A stretch of 64,000 nt of DNA from the NCBI GenBank assembly GCA_902801565.1, contig CADCIX010000013.1, positions 22,398 through 86,397 on the forward strand. The letters are read 5' to 3'. The notes beneath the pieces were generated by a model. That model made no database searches, had not been told where the DNA came from, and worked only from the letters and a program-made list of their open reading frames with translations. Position 1 is the stretch's first letter, and every line of letters begins with the position of its first letter. Below, in pieces: positions 50,382-58,971 of this stretch. The DNA is from an uncultured Veillonellaceae bacterium (GTDB lineage: Bacteria > Bacillota > Negativicutes > Selenomonadales > Selenomonadaceae). Both the position numbers and the translations under genes were made by a program.

Positions 50382-51575
50382 ATGAACAAGAAAACCATCA
50401 AGGATATCGATGTCAAGGGCAAGAAAGTGTTTGTCCGCGTGGACTACAATGTTCCCTTTGACGAGAATCAGAACATCACCAACGACACCCGTATGGTTCG
50501 CACGCTGCCGACCATCAATTACCTGCTTGAGCAGGGGGCGGCGGTCATCCTTGCCTGCCACATCGGACGTCCCTCGGAGGCCCGTGAGCCGCAGTTCTCC
50601 ACGAAGCATCTTGTGGCCCATCTCTCCGAGCTCTTGAAGAAGGATGTGAAATGGGCAGCGGATTGCGTAGGGGCAGAGGCTGAGGCTGCGGCAAAGGAAT
50701 TGAAGCCCGGCGAGGTCCTGCTTCTTGAGAACCTCCGCTATCACAAGGCAGAGAAGAAGAACGATCCCGAGTTTGCAAAGCAGCTCGCTTCCCTTGCGGA
50801 TGTCGCGGTTGACGATGCCTTTGGCGTTTCCCATCGCGGACATGCCTCCAACTCCGGCATTGCGAAGTATGTTGAGGTGGTTGCCGGCTTCCTGATGGAG
50901 AAGGAGATCGACTATATCGGCAATGCGCTGGAAGCTCCCAAGCATCCCTTCGTTGCCATCATCGGCGGCGCGAAGGTGTCCGACAAGATCGGTGTCATCA
51001 GCAACATGATCGACAAGGTGGACACCATCATCATCGGCGGCGGCATGGCTCATACCTTTGATGCGGCAAAGGGCTTGCCCATTGGCGATTCCCTCTGTGA
51101 GCCGGATAAGTACGATTTGGCCCGTGACCTCCTGAAGAAGGCCGAGGAGAAGGGCGTGAAGGTCGTCCTGCCGGTGGATCTCGTCATTGCCGACAAGTTC
51201 GACAAGGATGCCAATTTCAAGACGGTTCCTGTGGATCAGGTTCCCGACGGCTGGCAGGCGCTCGATTCCGGCGTGAAGACCTCGGAGGAGTACGTGAAGG
51301 CTCTGGAAGGCGCAAAGACGGTCATCTGGAACGGCCCCATGGGCGTGTTCGAGTTCGACAATTTCGCCAAGGGCACTTTGGCAGTGGCAAAGGCAGTGGC
51401 AAAGGCGACGGAGGAGGGAGCAATCTCCATCGTCGGCGGCGGCGACTCTGTTGCGGCACTCAAGAAGACGGGGCTTACGGACAAGATTTCCCATGTTTCC
51501 ACGGGCGGCGGCGCGACGCTGGAGTTCCTTGAAGGCAAGGAAATGCCCGGTGTGGCGGCAATTGCAGAGAAGTAA
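50382..51575 (+). CDS. pgk: Phosphoglycerate kinase
   Basis: 397 residues. N-terminal substrate block [25 protein letters not shown], and C-terminal nucleotide-binding [15 protein letters not shown] followed by [13 protein letters not shown]. It makes ATP from 1,3-bisphosphoglycerate. The ATG at 50382 follows GGGGGTTA. Part of the glycolytic cluster. Confidence 0.97.
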   Translation: MNKKTIKDIDVKGKKVFVRVDYNVPFDENQNITNDTRMVRTLPTINYLLEQGAAVILACHIGRPSEAREPQFSTKHLVAHLSELLKKDVKWAADCVGAEAEAAAKELKPGEVLLLENLRYHKAEKKNDPEFAKQLASLADVAVDDAFGVSHRGHASNSGIAKYVEVVAGFLMEKEIDYIGNALEAPKHPFVAIIGGAKVSDKIGVISNMIDKVDTIIIGGGMAHTFDAAKGLPIGDSLCEPDKYDLARDLLKKAEEKGVKVVLPVDLVIADKFDKDANFKTVPVDQVPDGWQALDSGVKTSEEYVKALEGAKTVIWNGPMGVFEFDNFAKGTLAVAKAVAKATEEGAISIVGGGDSVAALKKTGLTDKISHVSTGGGATLEFLEGKEMPGVAAIAEK

Positions 51576-51585
51576 CTTCTGTTCA

Positions 51586-51694
51586 TTTTCTTTGGCGCAA
51601 AGAAAACGAACCAAAAGAAACAGCGGACCTTGTTTGCATCACGCAAACGAGGCCCGCGGCGGTCATCCATGACCGCCAAAGTACGCACTTTTTT
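51586..51694. repeat. Triple-hairpin intergenic element between pgk and tpiA
   Basis: Three consecutive stems: TTTTCTTT/AAAGAAAA with a GGCGC loop (51586-51606), CCTTGTTTGC/GCAAACGAGG (51628-51652) and GGCGGTCA/TGACCGCC (51658-51677), then a TTTTTT run (51689-51694). It resembles a REP/BIME-type cluster and may modulate pgk-tpiA coupling. Confidence 0.75.
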
Positions 51695-51725
51695 ACTTGA
51701 ACTGTAGGAAAGGATGTTGATAGGT

Positions 51726-52478
51726 ATGGCAAGAAGGCCGATTATTGCTGGAAACTGGAAGATGAACAACACCATTGCAGCAGGCAAGCAGCTCGTGAAG
51801 GACCTGGCTCCGCTGGTGAAGGACAACAAGGATGTAGACATCGTCGTCTGCCCGACGGCAACGGCTCTCGCCGGTGTGGCTGAGGCCGTGAAGGGCTCGA
51901 ACATCCATGTGGGCGCCCAGAACGTGCATTGGGAAAAGAGCGGCGCCTACACGGGCGAGATTTCCACCGAGATGCTCAATGAGATCGGTGTGGAATACTG
52001 CGTACTCGGTCACAGCGAGCGCCGTGACTATTTCGGCGAGACGGACGAGGGTGTCAACAAGCGCGCCAAGGCTGCCTTTGCTGCCGGCATCACCCCGATC
52101 ATCTGCTGCGGCGAATCCCTTGAGATCCGTGAGGCGGGCAACTACATCGACCATGTGGTGAAGCAGATCAATGCAGCTCTTGAAGGCTTTGCTGCGGCGG
52201 ATGTGGCGAAGCTCGTCATCGCCTATGAGCCCATCTGGGCCATCGGAACGGGCAAGACGGCGACCTTCGATCAGGCCGAGGAGGTCTGCAAGGCCATCCG
52301 CGAGGCGGTTGCCAAGAAGTTCGACCAGGCGGCTGCCGATGCCATCCGCATCCAGTATGGCGGCAGCGTGAAGCCTGCCACCATCAAGGATCTCATGAAG
52401 CAGCCCAATGTGGACGGTGCCCTGGTCGGCGGCGCCTCCCTCAAGGCAAAGGATTTCTCGGAGATCGTTAATTTCTGA
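51726..52478 (+). CDS. tpiA: Triosephosphate isomerase
   Basis: 250 residues. N-terminal IAGNWKMN with the catalytic lysine, VLGHSERRDYF with the catalytic histidine, and the YEPIWAIGTGKTATFDQAEE loop with the catalytic glutamate, plus VGGASLKAKDFSEIV near the C-terminus. It interconverts dihydroxyacetone phosphate and glyceraldehyde-3-phosphate. The ATG at 51726 is preferred because an ATG at 51714 directly abuts AAAGG. Confidence 0.97.
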   Translation: MARRPIIAGNWKMNNTIAAGKQLVKDLAPLVKDNKDVDIVVCPTATALAGVAEAVKGSNIHVGAQNVHWEKSGAYTGEISTEMLNEIGVEYCVLGHSERRDYFGETDEGVNKRAKAAFAAGITPIICCGESLEIREAGNYIDHVVKQINAALEGFAAADVAKLVIAYEPIWAIGTGKTATFDQAEEVCKAIREAVAKKFDQAAADAIRIQYGGSVKPATIKDLMKQPNVDGALVGGASLKAKDFSEIVNF

Positions 52479-52490
52479 TAGGAGTATTGT

Positions 52491-54041
52491 ATGGCAACTT
52501 TAAAGAATGCCCCCATTGCCCTCATCATCATGGATGGCTGGGGGATTGGAAATCCGGATGACCCGAACAATGCCATTGCTGTGGGCAAGACGCCGAATCT
52601 CGACGGCCTCACGGCGAAATATCCTCATGCACAGCTCCAGGCTTCCGGCGAGTATGTCGGTCTGCCGGACGGACAGATGGGAAACTCCGAGGTCGGGCAT
52701 ACGAATATCGGTGCCGGACGCATCATCTATCAGGAGCTTACCCGCATCACCAAGGCAATCAAGGAGGGCAGTTTCTTCGAGAATGAGGCCCTTCTTGCGG
52801 CCATCAACGATGCGAAGAAGAACGGCGGAGCCCTGCACCTCATGGGACTGGTATCCCCCGGTGGCGTGCACAGCCACAGCAACCATCTCTATGGGCTTCT
52901 GGAGCTTGCGAAGCGGCAGGGACTCAGCGAGGTCTATGTCCATGCTTTCCTCGATGGCAGGGATGTTCCTCCTGCCAGCGCAGCCGAGTATCTGGAGGAA
53001 CTGGAAAAGAAAATCAAGGAAATCGGCATCGGCAAGATTGCCGTGATTTCCGGGCGCTACTATGCCATGGACCGCGACAAGCGCTGGGAGCGTGTCGTCA
53101 AGGCCTATGATGCCATTGCCAAGGGCGAGGGGAAAACGGCGAAATCTGCGGCGGAGGCCATCCAGGCATCCTATGCGGACAAGTCGGAGAAGCCGGAAGG
53201 CGTGACGGATGAATTTGTCGTTCCCGTGGTCATTGACGGCTATAAGGGAATGAAGTCCGGTGACGGCGTGATCTTCTTCAATTTCCGCCCGGACCGCGCT
53301 CGCGAGCTCACCCATGCCTTTACGGACGAGACCTTTGACGGGTTCCAGCGGGTGGAGGGGCTCAAGCTTTCCTTCACCACCATGACCCAGTACGAGAAGA
53401 GCCTGAATGTGCGGATTGCCTATCCGCCGCAGTCCATTGAGAACACTTTGGGAGAAGTCGTGTCGAAGGCAGGGCTCAAGCAGCTCCGCATTGCCGAGAC
53501 AGAGAAATACGCCCATGTGACCTTCTTCTTCAACGGCGGCGTGGAAAAGGAATACGAGGGCGAGGACCGCATCCTCGTTCCTTCTCCGAAGGTGGCCACC
53601 TACGACCTGCAGCCGGAGATGAGCGCCATCGAGGTGACGGACAAGGTGGTGGAGGCCATCAAGTCCGGGAAGTACGATTTCATCATCCTCAATTACGCCA
53701 ATGGCGACATGGTAGGACATACCGGTGTCCTGTCCGCAGCAATCCAGGCGGTTGAGACGGTGGATACCTGCGTGGGACGCTTTGTGGAGGCCTTGCAGTC
53801 TGTGGGCGGTGAGCTCATCATCATCGCAGATCATGGCAATGCCGATGTCATGGTGGACCCGTCGTCGAAGGAGCCCTTCACGGCCCATACGACGAATCCG
53901 GTTCCTGTCATCTGCGTCTCGGATCGCGTCAGGTCCATCAAGGAGGGCGCCCTCTGCGATGTGGCGCCGACACTCCTGACCCTTGCAGGACTGGAGATCC
54001 CGAAGGAAATGACGGGCAAGGTGCTCGTGGAAATGAAGTAG
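52491..54041 (+). CDS. gpmI: Cofactor-independent phosphoglycerate mutase
   Basis: 516 residues. The metal-binding IMDGWGIG, the phosphoserine motif GQMGNSEVGHTN with Ser66, and the C-terminal ADHGNADVM and HTTNPVPV. It interconverts 2- and 3-phosphoglycerate via Mn. It lies 12 bp after tpiA. No enolase gene follows; instead a NifU-like gene comes 41 bp later. Confidence 0.96.
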   Translation: MATLKNAPIALIIMDGWGIGNPDDPNNAIAVGKTPNLDGLTAKYPHAQLQASGEYVGLPDGQMGNSEVGHTNIGAGRIIYQELTRITKAIKEGSFFENEALLAAINDAKKNGGALHLMGLVSPGGVHSHSNHLYGLLELAKRQGLSEVYVHAFLDGRDVPPASAAEYLEELEKKIKEIGIGKIAVISGRYYAMDRDKRWERVVKAYDAIAKGEGKTAKSAAEAIQASYADKSEKPEGVTDEFVVPVVIDGYKGMKSGDGVIFFNFRPDRARELTHAFTDETFDGFQRVEGLKLSFTTMTQYEKSLNVRIAYPPQSIENTLGEVVSKAGLKQLRIAETEKYAHVTFFFNGGVEKEYEGEDRILVPSPKVATYDLQPEMSAIEVTDKVVEAIKSGKYDFIILNYANGDMVGHTGVLSAAIQAVETVDTCVGRFVEALQSVGGELIIIADHGNADVMVDPSSKEPFTAHTTNPVPVICVSDRVRSIKEGALCDVAPTLLTLAGLEIPKEMTGKVLVEMK

Positions 54042-54082
54042 ACGAGAAGTATTATATTTTAGAAAAGAGAGGAATACGAACA

Positions 54083-54790
54083 ATGATTGCTTATTCACAA
54101 AAAGTGGAAGACATGACGTGCGTAGCGAAAGAAGTAAATCATGGCCCGGCCCCGATTCCGGAAGAAGGCAAGTGGGTACAGGCGAAGGAAGTCAAGGACA
54201 TCAGCGGCCTCACCCACGGCATCGGCTGGTGCGCTCCCCAGCAGGGCGCTTGCAAGCTGACCCTCAACGTCAAGGACGGCATCATCCAGGAAGCCCTGGT
54301 TGAGACCATCGGCTGCTCCGGCATGACCCATTCCGCTGCCATGGCCGCGGAGATCCTGTCGGGCAAGACGATTCTGGAAGCCCTCAATACGGACCTCGTC
54401 TGTGATGCCATCAATACGGCAATGCGCGAGCTCTTCCTCCAGATTGTCTACGGGCGCAGCCAGACGGCGTTCTCCGATGACGGTCTGCCCATCGGCGCAG
54501 GGCTTGACGATCTCGGCAAGGGACTTCGCAGCCAGACGGGTACCACCTACAGCACCCTCAAGAAGGGCCCCCGTTATCTCGAACTCGCAGAGGGCTATGT
54601 GACGAAGCTGGCCCTTGACAAGGAAGACCGCGTCATTGGCTATGAGGTCGTGCAGCTCGGCAAGGCCATGGAGGCCATCAAGAAGGCCGGGGACGATCCC
54701 AAGGCCATTGCCGAGGCTCTCAAGAAGAATACCAGCACGAAGGGCCGCTTTGCTGATGCAGTCAAGTACATCGATCCGCGCGAGGAGTAA
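54083..54790 (+). CDS. NifU/IscU-like Fe-S scaffold-type protein, GGGtGRT partner
   Basis: 235 residues. The N-terminal 130 residues contain the three IscU/NifU cluster cysteines at GACKL (Cys57), IGCSGMTHS (Cys78) and LVCDAI (Cys107), with DGIIQEALVETIGCSG the matching core. Additional Cys13 and Cys50 (GIGWC) are unusual. The C-terminal 100 residues (LRSQTGTTYSTLKKGPRYLE) belong to no known NifU domain. It may carry a Fe-S cluster for its neighbour. The ATG has GAGAGGAA upstream. It lies 41 bp after gpmI in an apparent operon. Confidence 0.82.
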   Translation: MIAYSQKVEDMTCVAKEVNHGPAPIPEEGKWVQAKEVKDISGLTHGIGWCAPQQGACKLTLNVKDGIIQEALVETIGCSGMTHSAAMAAEILSGKTILEALNTDLVCDAINTAMRELFLQIVYGRSQTAFSDDGLPIGAGLDDLGKGLRSQTGTTYSTLKKGPRYLELAEGYVTKLALDKEDRVIGYEVVQLGKAMEAIKKAGDDPKAIAEALKKNTSTKGRFADAVKYIDPREE

Positions 54791-54852
54791 TTCTAAGGAA
54801 GCGATACACCGTATTTGACTACAATCTGAGATAACAGGAAGGAATGAAGATA

Positions 54853-55854
54853 ATGTCATTGTTTGAAGGCTATGAGCGCCGTATTGACCAAATCAACGAA
54901 GTTTGCAAGAAATATGGGATCGCCAAGATCGAGGATGCAAAGACCATCTGTGACGAGAAGGGCATCGATCCTGCTGCCATTGTCAAGGATCTCCAGCCCA
55001 TCGCATTCGAGAATGCTGCCTGGGCCTATACCCTTGGCGCGGCAATCGCCATCAAGAAGGGCAACAAGACCGCTGTGGAGGCTGCAAAGTCCATCGGCGA
55101 GGGCCTGCAGGCATTCTGCGTTCCCGGCTCCGTTGCCGATCACCGCAAGGTCGGTCTTGGACACGGCAACCTTGCCGCCATGCTCCTCTCGGAGGATGCA
55201 GGCTGCTTCGCGTTCCTGGCAGGCCATGAGTCCTTTGCGGCCGCTGAGGGCGCCATCGGCATCGCCCAGACGGCAAACAAGGTCAGGAAGAATCCTCTGC
55301 GCGTCATCCTGAACGGCCTCGGCAAGGATGCGGCTCAGATCATCTCCCGCATCAACGGTTTCACTTATGTCCAGACCCAGTATGACTACAAGACCAACAA
55401 GGTCAATGTGGTGAAGGAAGTCGCATATTCCGACGGCCCCCGCGCAAAGGTCAAGTGCTATGGCGCGGACAGCGTGCAGGAAGGCGTTGCCATCATGCAC
55501 AAGGAGGACGTGGACATCTCCATCACAGGCAACTCCACGAACCCGACCCGCTTCCAGCATCCGGTGGCCGGCTGCTACAAGAAGGAGCGCCTCGAGGAAG
55601 GCAAGAAGTACTTCTCCGTTGCCTCCGGCGGTGGCACGGGCCGTACCCTCCATCCCGACAACATGGCGGCAGGCCCTGCTTCCTACGGCATGACGGACAC
55701 CCTGGGCCGCATGCACGGCGATGCCCAGTTCGCGGGCAGCTCCTCCGTTCCGGCTCACGTTGACATGATGGGCCTCATCGGCGCAGGCAACAACCCCATG
55801 GTAGGCATGAGCGTCGCCGTGGCCGTTGCCGTGCAGGAAGCCATGACGAGGTAA
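54853..55854 (+). CDS. GGGtGRT-family protein
   Basis: 333 residues. Matches the named but uncharacterised family with the motif SGGGTGRTLHPDNMAAGPAS near residue 260. Other conserved blocks: CVPGSVADHRKVGLGHGN and AGCFAFLAGHESFAAAEG, and HKEDVDISITGNSTNPTRFQ. No catalytic chemistry is known. It is regularly paired with a NifU/IscU-like gene across anaerobes, as here (64 bp apart). An in-frame ATG 9 bases upstream is possible. Followed by a strong terminator. Confidence 0.85.
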   Translation: MSLFEGYERRIDQINEVCKKYGIAKIEDAKTICDEKGIDPAAIVKDLQPIAFENAAWAYTLGAAIAIKKGNKTAVEAAKSIGEGLQAFCVPGSVADHRKVGLGHGNLAAMLLSEDAGCFAFLAGHESFAAAEGAIGIAQTANKVRKNPLRVILNGLGKDAAQIISRINGFTYVQTQYDYKTNKVNVVKEVAYSDGPRAKVKCYGADSVQEGVAIMHKEDVDISITGNSTNPTRFQHPVAGCYKKERLEEGKKYFSVASGGGTGRTLHPDNMAAGPASYGMTDTLGRMHGDAQFAGSSSVPAHVDMMGLIGAGNNPMVGMSVAVAVAVQEAMTR

Positions 55855-55882
55855 GACCATAAAATTTCAAAATGCTAGCACG

Positions 55883-55917
55883 AAAGCCGCGTCCCACTTT
55901 GGAGACGCGGCTTTTCT
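55883..55917 (+). terminator. Rho-independent terminator after the GGGtGRT gene
   Basis: A perfect 11-bp stem (55883-55893 with 55904-55914), then TTCTT. It ends the gap-to-GGGtGRT cluster. Confidence 0.92.
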
Positions 55918-55920
55918 TCG

Positions 55921-56499
55921 TCATTGCTGCTCTGCATATTCATATCCATCAATGATAACATCCAGCTTGCCGGTGCGGGGATGGAAGATCAGGCCGTGGG
56001 TGGGGACATCTGAAGGGATAAGGGGATTGAGGCGGATGGCTTCCACCGTATCCCTGACATTCTGCTCCGGGTGATGGAACTCGTCGGCCCACTCCCGCAG
56101 TTCTTTGGCTACCATATGGATGGCCTCTTTCGGCACACCGCGGGACAGCATGGCGTTGGTCAGGCTTTGGGATGTGGTCTTCGCCATGCCGCATTCATGA
56201 TGCCCGATCACCAGGATTTCCTTCACGCCAAGTTCGTAGATGCACACCATGAGACTGCGGATGGTGCCGTCAAAGACTCCTGTTACGGAATTTCCTGCCG
56301 TCTTGATGACCTTGGCATCTCCTCTGGCCAGGCCAAGCGCCGGTTCCAGGAAGTTTACCAGCCTGGTGTCCATGCAGGTGATGATCGCCACCTGCTTTTG
56401 GGGCAGCTTGCTTTTCTGGTGGTCTTCCTGGGTGTAGTCTATAGGCAGGGCTGCACAGAATGACTCATTGGCTGACAGGATATCGTGCAGTATGGACAT
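55921..56499 (-). CDS. Beta-class carbonic anhydrase
   Basis: 192 residues. The zinc ligands Cys42, His99 and Cys102 appear in CMDTR and HHECG, with the Asp44-Arg46 dyad in CMDTR. It hydrates CO2 to bicarbonate in the cytoplasm, perhaps supplying carboxylations. The family assignment is strong; class is beta, probably the small type-II-like form. It is in line with and downstream of the sirtuin gene on the minus strand, 95 bp apart. Confidence 0.93.
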   Translation of the reverse strand: MSILHDILSANESFCAALPIDYTQEDHQKSKLPQKQVAIITCMDTRLVNFLEPALGLARGDAKVIKTAGNSVTGVFDGTIRSLMVCIYELGVKEILVIGHHECGMAKTTSQSLTNAMLSRGVPKEAIHMVAKELREWADEFHHPEQNVRDTVEAIRLNPLIPSDVPTHGLIFHPRTGKLDVIIDGYEYAEQQ

Positions 56500-56552
56500 A
56501 AGATCACTCCTCGCAATGCATAAACTGAATAATACATATTTCCGCTTCTCAT

Positions 56553-56587
56553 CCGAGCAAAATAAAGTCAGACTTTATTTTGCTCGG
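56553..56587. promoter_or_regulatory. Long perfect hairpin between sirtuin and carbonic anhydrase genes
   Basis: A perfect 16-bp inverted repeat (56553-56568 with 56572-56587, 3-base loop) directly after the sirtuin stop. It is likely a terminator or mRNA-end hairpin for the sirtuin gene, though no T tract follows on the minus strand. Confidence 0.75.
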
Positions 56588-56594
56588 GCTCTGT

Positions 56595-57344
56595 CTATTG
56601 GGGGAACAGCTGGGCAACCGCCGCCGCAAGTGTCTGGCCGATGGGCTCCCGGATGACCAGTTCTGCTTCTGCGTCGGCTTTTGTTTCGGACTTGTTGATG
56701 AGTACCAGATGCTTTCCGTGGAAATAGTCGATCATTCCAGCCGCGGGATAGACCACAAGGGAGGTGCCGCCTACGATGAGCGTATCGGCCTCGCTGATGG
56801 CACGAAGCGCATTTTTCACTACCGTGTCGTCCAGCCCTTCCTCGTAGAGAACCACTCCCGGCCGCACCACGCCGCCGCAATCGGTGCAATGGGGAATGGG
56901 CTTGTTTTCCTCCTGCAGGGCATATTCCATGGGATAGACTTTGCCGCATTTCATGCAGGGCCACCGCAAGCTCGAACCATGGAGCTCATAAACCGTCCGG
57001 GAACCTGCCATCTGGTGCAGGCCGTCAATGTTCTGCGTGACCACGGCTCTCAGGATGCCTTGTTCCTCCAGTCTGGCAAGCGCCCTGTGCCCGTCATTGG
57101 GCTTGGCGTCCATGAACACCATCCGTTGGCGGTAGAACTCAAAAAACTCTGCCGGATGGTTGATGAGGAAACTATGGGAAGCCATTTCCTCCGGTCGAAA
57201 CTTCTGGTGCAGGCTTTGGCTGTAGATGCCGCCAGCACTCCTGAAATCCGGGATGCCGGACTCTGTGGACATCCCTGCGCCGCCAAAGAACACCGCTTTT
57301 GTGCTTCCTTTGAGAATTTTTGCCAGTTCGTCTGTATTGCTCAC
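56595..57344 (-). CDS. cobB: Sir2-family NAD-dependent protein deacylase
   Basis: 249 residues from a GTG at 57344 (GAGGAGGGAG upstream). GAGMSTESGIPDFRS and TQNIDGLHQMAGS are NAD-binding sirtuin motifs, with two zinc pairs CMKCGKVYP and CTDCGGVVRP. It removes acyl groups from lysine in proteins such as acetyl-CoA synthetases. Stands alone upstream of the carbonic anhydrase gene. Confidence 0.94.
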   Translation of the reverse strand: MSNTDELAKILKGSTKAVFFGGAGMSTESGIPDFRSAGGIYSQSLHQKFRPEEMASHSFLINHPAEFFEFYRQRMVFMDAKPNDGHRALARLEEQGILRAVVTQNIDGLHQMAGSRTVYELHGSSLRWPCMKCGKVYPMEYALQEENKPIPHCTDCGGVVRPGVVLYEEGLDDTVVKNALRAISEADTLIVGGTSLVVYPAAGMIDYFHGKHLVLINKSETKADAEAELVIREPIGQTLAAAVAQLFPQ

Positions 57345-57428
57345 CTTGCTCCCTCCTCGATGGAAATGTTTGTTGCTTTATTCGCCATGAAACGCCGTTA
57401 TTCCTGCATGAGATGGAGTGGCTTTTCA

Positions 57429-57457
57429 TTGCGGAGAGGCGAGGGGGATGGTAAAAT
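57429..57457 (+). promoter_or_regulatory. Possible promoter of the TrkH pair
   Basis: TTGCGG (57429-57434), 17-bp spacer, TAAAAT (57452-57457), 55 bp before the first trkH-like gene. The -35 is weak. Confidence 0.45.
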
Positions 57458-57512
57458 AGAGAGGTTAGAAGTGTACGAGACATGATTTTGGAAGGGAGGG
57501 GGGATATCGGCA

Positions 57513-58958
57513 ATGAATCAGCCTTTGATGATGTATCTTCTGGGCAGGGCATCGGTTGTCATGACCGCGTCATTGCTGCTGCCGCTGGCCCGCTGCGCCT
57601 ATGACGGATGGGTGGGCGCCGGTGCTTTTTTTGTGTCCTTCCTGCTCATGGGAGGAGCTTCTGCGGTGCTCGTCATTGAGGGGCGGGTGCACAAGCGGCA
57701 GCTTTCCGTCAAGGATGCGGCGCAGTTCATATTTCTTTTTTGGACGTGGCTTGCTTTTTTCGGCATGCTTCCCTTTCTTTGCTCCGGCCAAATGGAATTG
57801 GTGCCGGCGCTGTTCGAGTCGGTGTCGGCGGTGACGACAACGGGGGTAAGCTTGCTGCCCGCAGATGCTCCCTATGTGATGTGGCTTTGGCGGGGCGTGC
57901 TTTCCTGGCTGGGGGGCGCCGCCTTTCTCGTGACCTTTGTGACAGTGCTTCCGCAGGTCAGCGGCTGCTTTGGCATGACGCTGGCCTTTCGGCGAAGCAT
58001 GTTTTTCAGTTCCATGCTGAAACCTATGGATCATCTGTCGGTTCAGATTCTCGGGGTCTATGCAGGCATCACGATCTTTTCCGGCATTCTCTATGCCCTT
58101 TCGGGGCTGGAAGGGCTGGATCCTCTTTTGGCCGCGATGCTCACAACCTCGACTGCCGGGGGAAAGGATGTCTTCAATTGGTTTGGCGCGGACGGGAACC
58201 CATGGCCGGAATGCACGGCGGCTCTCACGATGCTGCTGGTCTGCGGAAATCTCCTGCGGTACTGGCGCACCTTCCAGCGGCGGGAGTTTGGGGATTACTA
58301 TGGGAATGCGGAGATGAAATTCTTTTTGTCCATGGTGGTGATTTTTGGCAGCTTCATGACAATGCATCTCTGGCATAGCGGGTTGTATGACTTTTCAACG
58401 AGCATGCAGCAGGCATTTTTCCATGTGCTGTCCTTTGCCAGCACCACGGGCTTTTCCTCCTCCATCATTTCGCAATGGCCGGATTCGGAGCGTTTCTTTC
58501 TTTTCCTGCTGGCATTCGTGGGCGGCTGCATGGGTTCCCCCACGGGGGGGCTCAAAGTCATGCGGCTCATTGTGCTGTTCAAGCTGGTGGCGATTGAGGT
58601 GCGGCGGACGCTTCATCCCCATATGATCGCCAATGTGGTGGTGGGGCAGGAGTCTGTTCCTGCGAAGATCATGGGGCGCATCCTGAGTTTCTTCTTTCTT
58701 TACATGGCAGCGTTTTTCCTTTTCGTTCTCGTGCTTTCCCTTTCGGGAAGCTCCTTGTCGGAGGCTGTCGGCCTGGCCGCTTCCGGGTTCACGAGCCTCG
58801 GTTCCTCCATGGGGCTGATTGGCAAGGAGTCCTTCCTGGTCATGCCGGATGCCATCAAGATCTTCGCCTGTCTGTTCATGCTCCTTGCCCGGATGGAGAT
58901 TTTCGCTTTCCTGTTGCTTGTCCAGATTTATTTTGGCGAAGTTCGGAAGAAATGGTAG
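57513..58958 (+). CDS. trkH: TrkH-like K+ transporter subunit, paralogue 1
   Basis: 481 residues with about ten hydrophobic segments. The four filter-like loops contain Gly: TTTGVSLLP (first), TSTAGGKD (second), STTGFSSS (third) and TSLGSSMG (fourth). TrkH forms the membrane part of a K+ uptake system together with a TrkA/KtrA regulator, which is not nearby. The ATG has GGGAGGG upstream. It is followed 14 bp later by a second trkH paralogue. Confidence 0.87.
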   Translation: MNQPLMMYLLGRASVVMTASLLLPLARCAYDGWVGAGAFFVSFLLMGGASAVLVIEGRVHKRQLSVKDAAQFIFLFWTWLAFFGMLPFLCSGQMELVPALFESVSAVTTTGVSLLPADAPYVMWLWRGVLSWLGGAAFLVTFVTVLPQVSGCFGMTLAFRRSMFFSSMLKPMDHLSVQILGVYAGITIFSGILYALSGLEGLDPLLAAMLTTSTAGGKDVFNWFGADGNPWPECTAALTMLLVCGNLLRYWRTFQRREFGDYYGNAEMKFFLSMVVIFGSFMTMHLWHSGLYDFSTSMQQAFFHVLSFASTTGFSSSIISQWPDSERFFLFLLAFVGGCMGSPTGGLKVMRLIVLFKLVAIEVRRTLHPHMIANVVVGQESVPAKIMGRILSFFFLYMAAFFLFVLVLSLSGSSLSEAVGLAASGFTSLGSSMGLIGKESFLVMPDAIKIFACLFMLLARMEIFAFLLLVQIYFGEVRKKW

Positions 58959-58971
58959 GAGGTGCGCTTAG

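Noticed and set aside
49266..51614. 782-codon minus-strand frame across gap and pgk
   Set aside because: Antisense to highly expressed, codon-biased genes; no domain.
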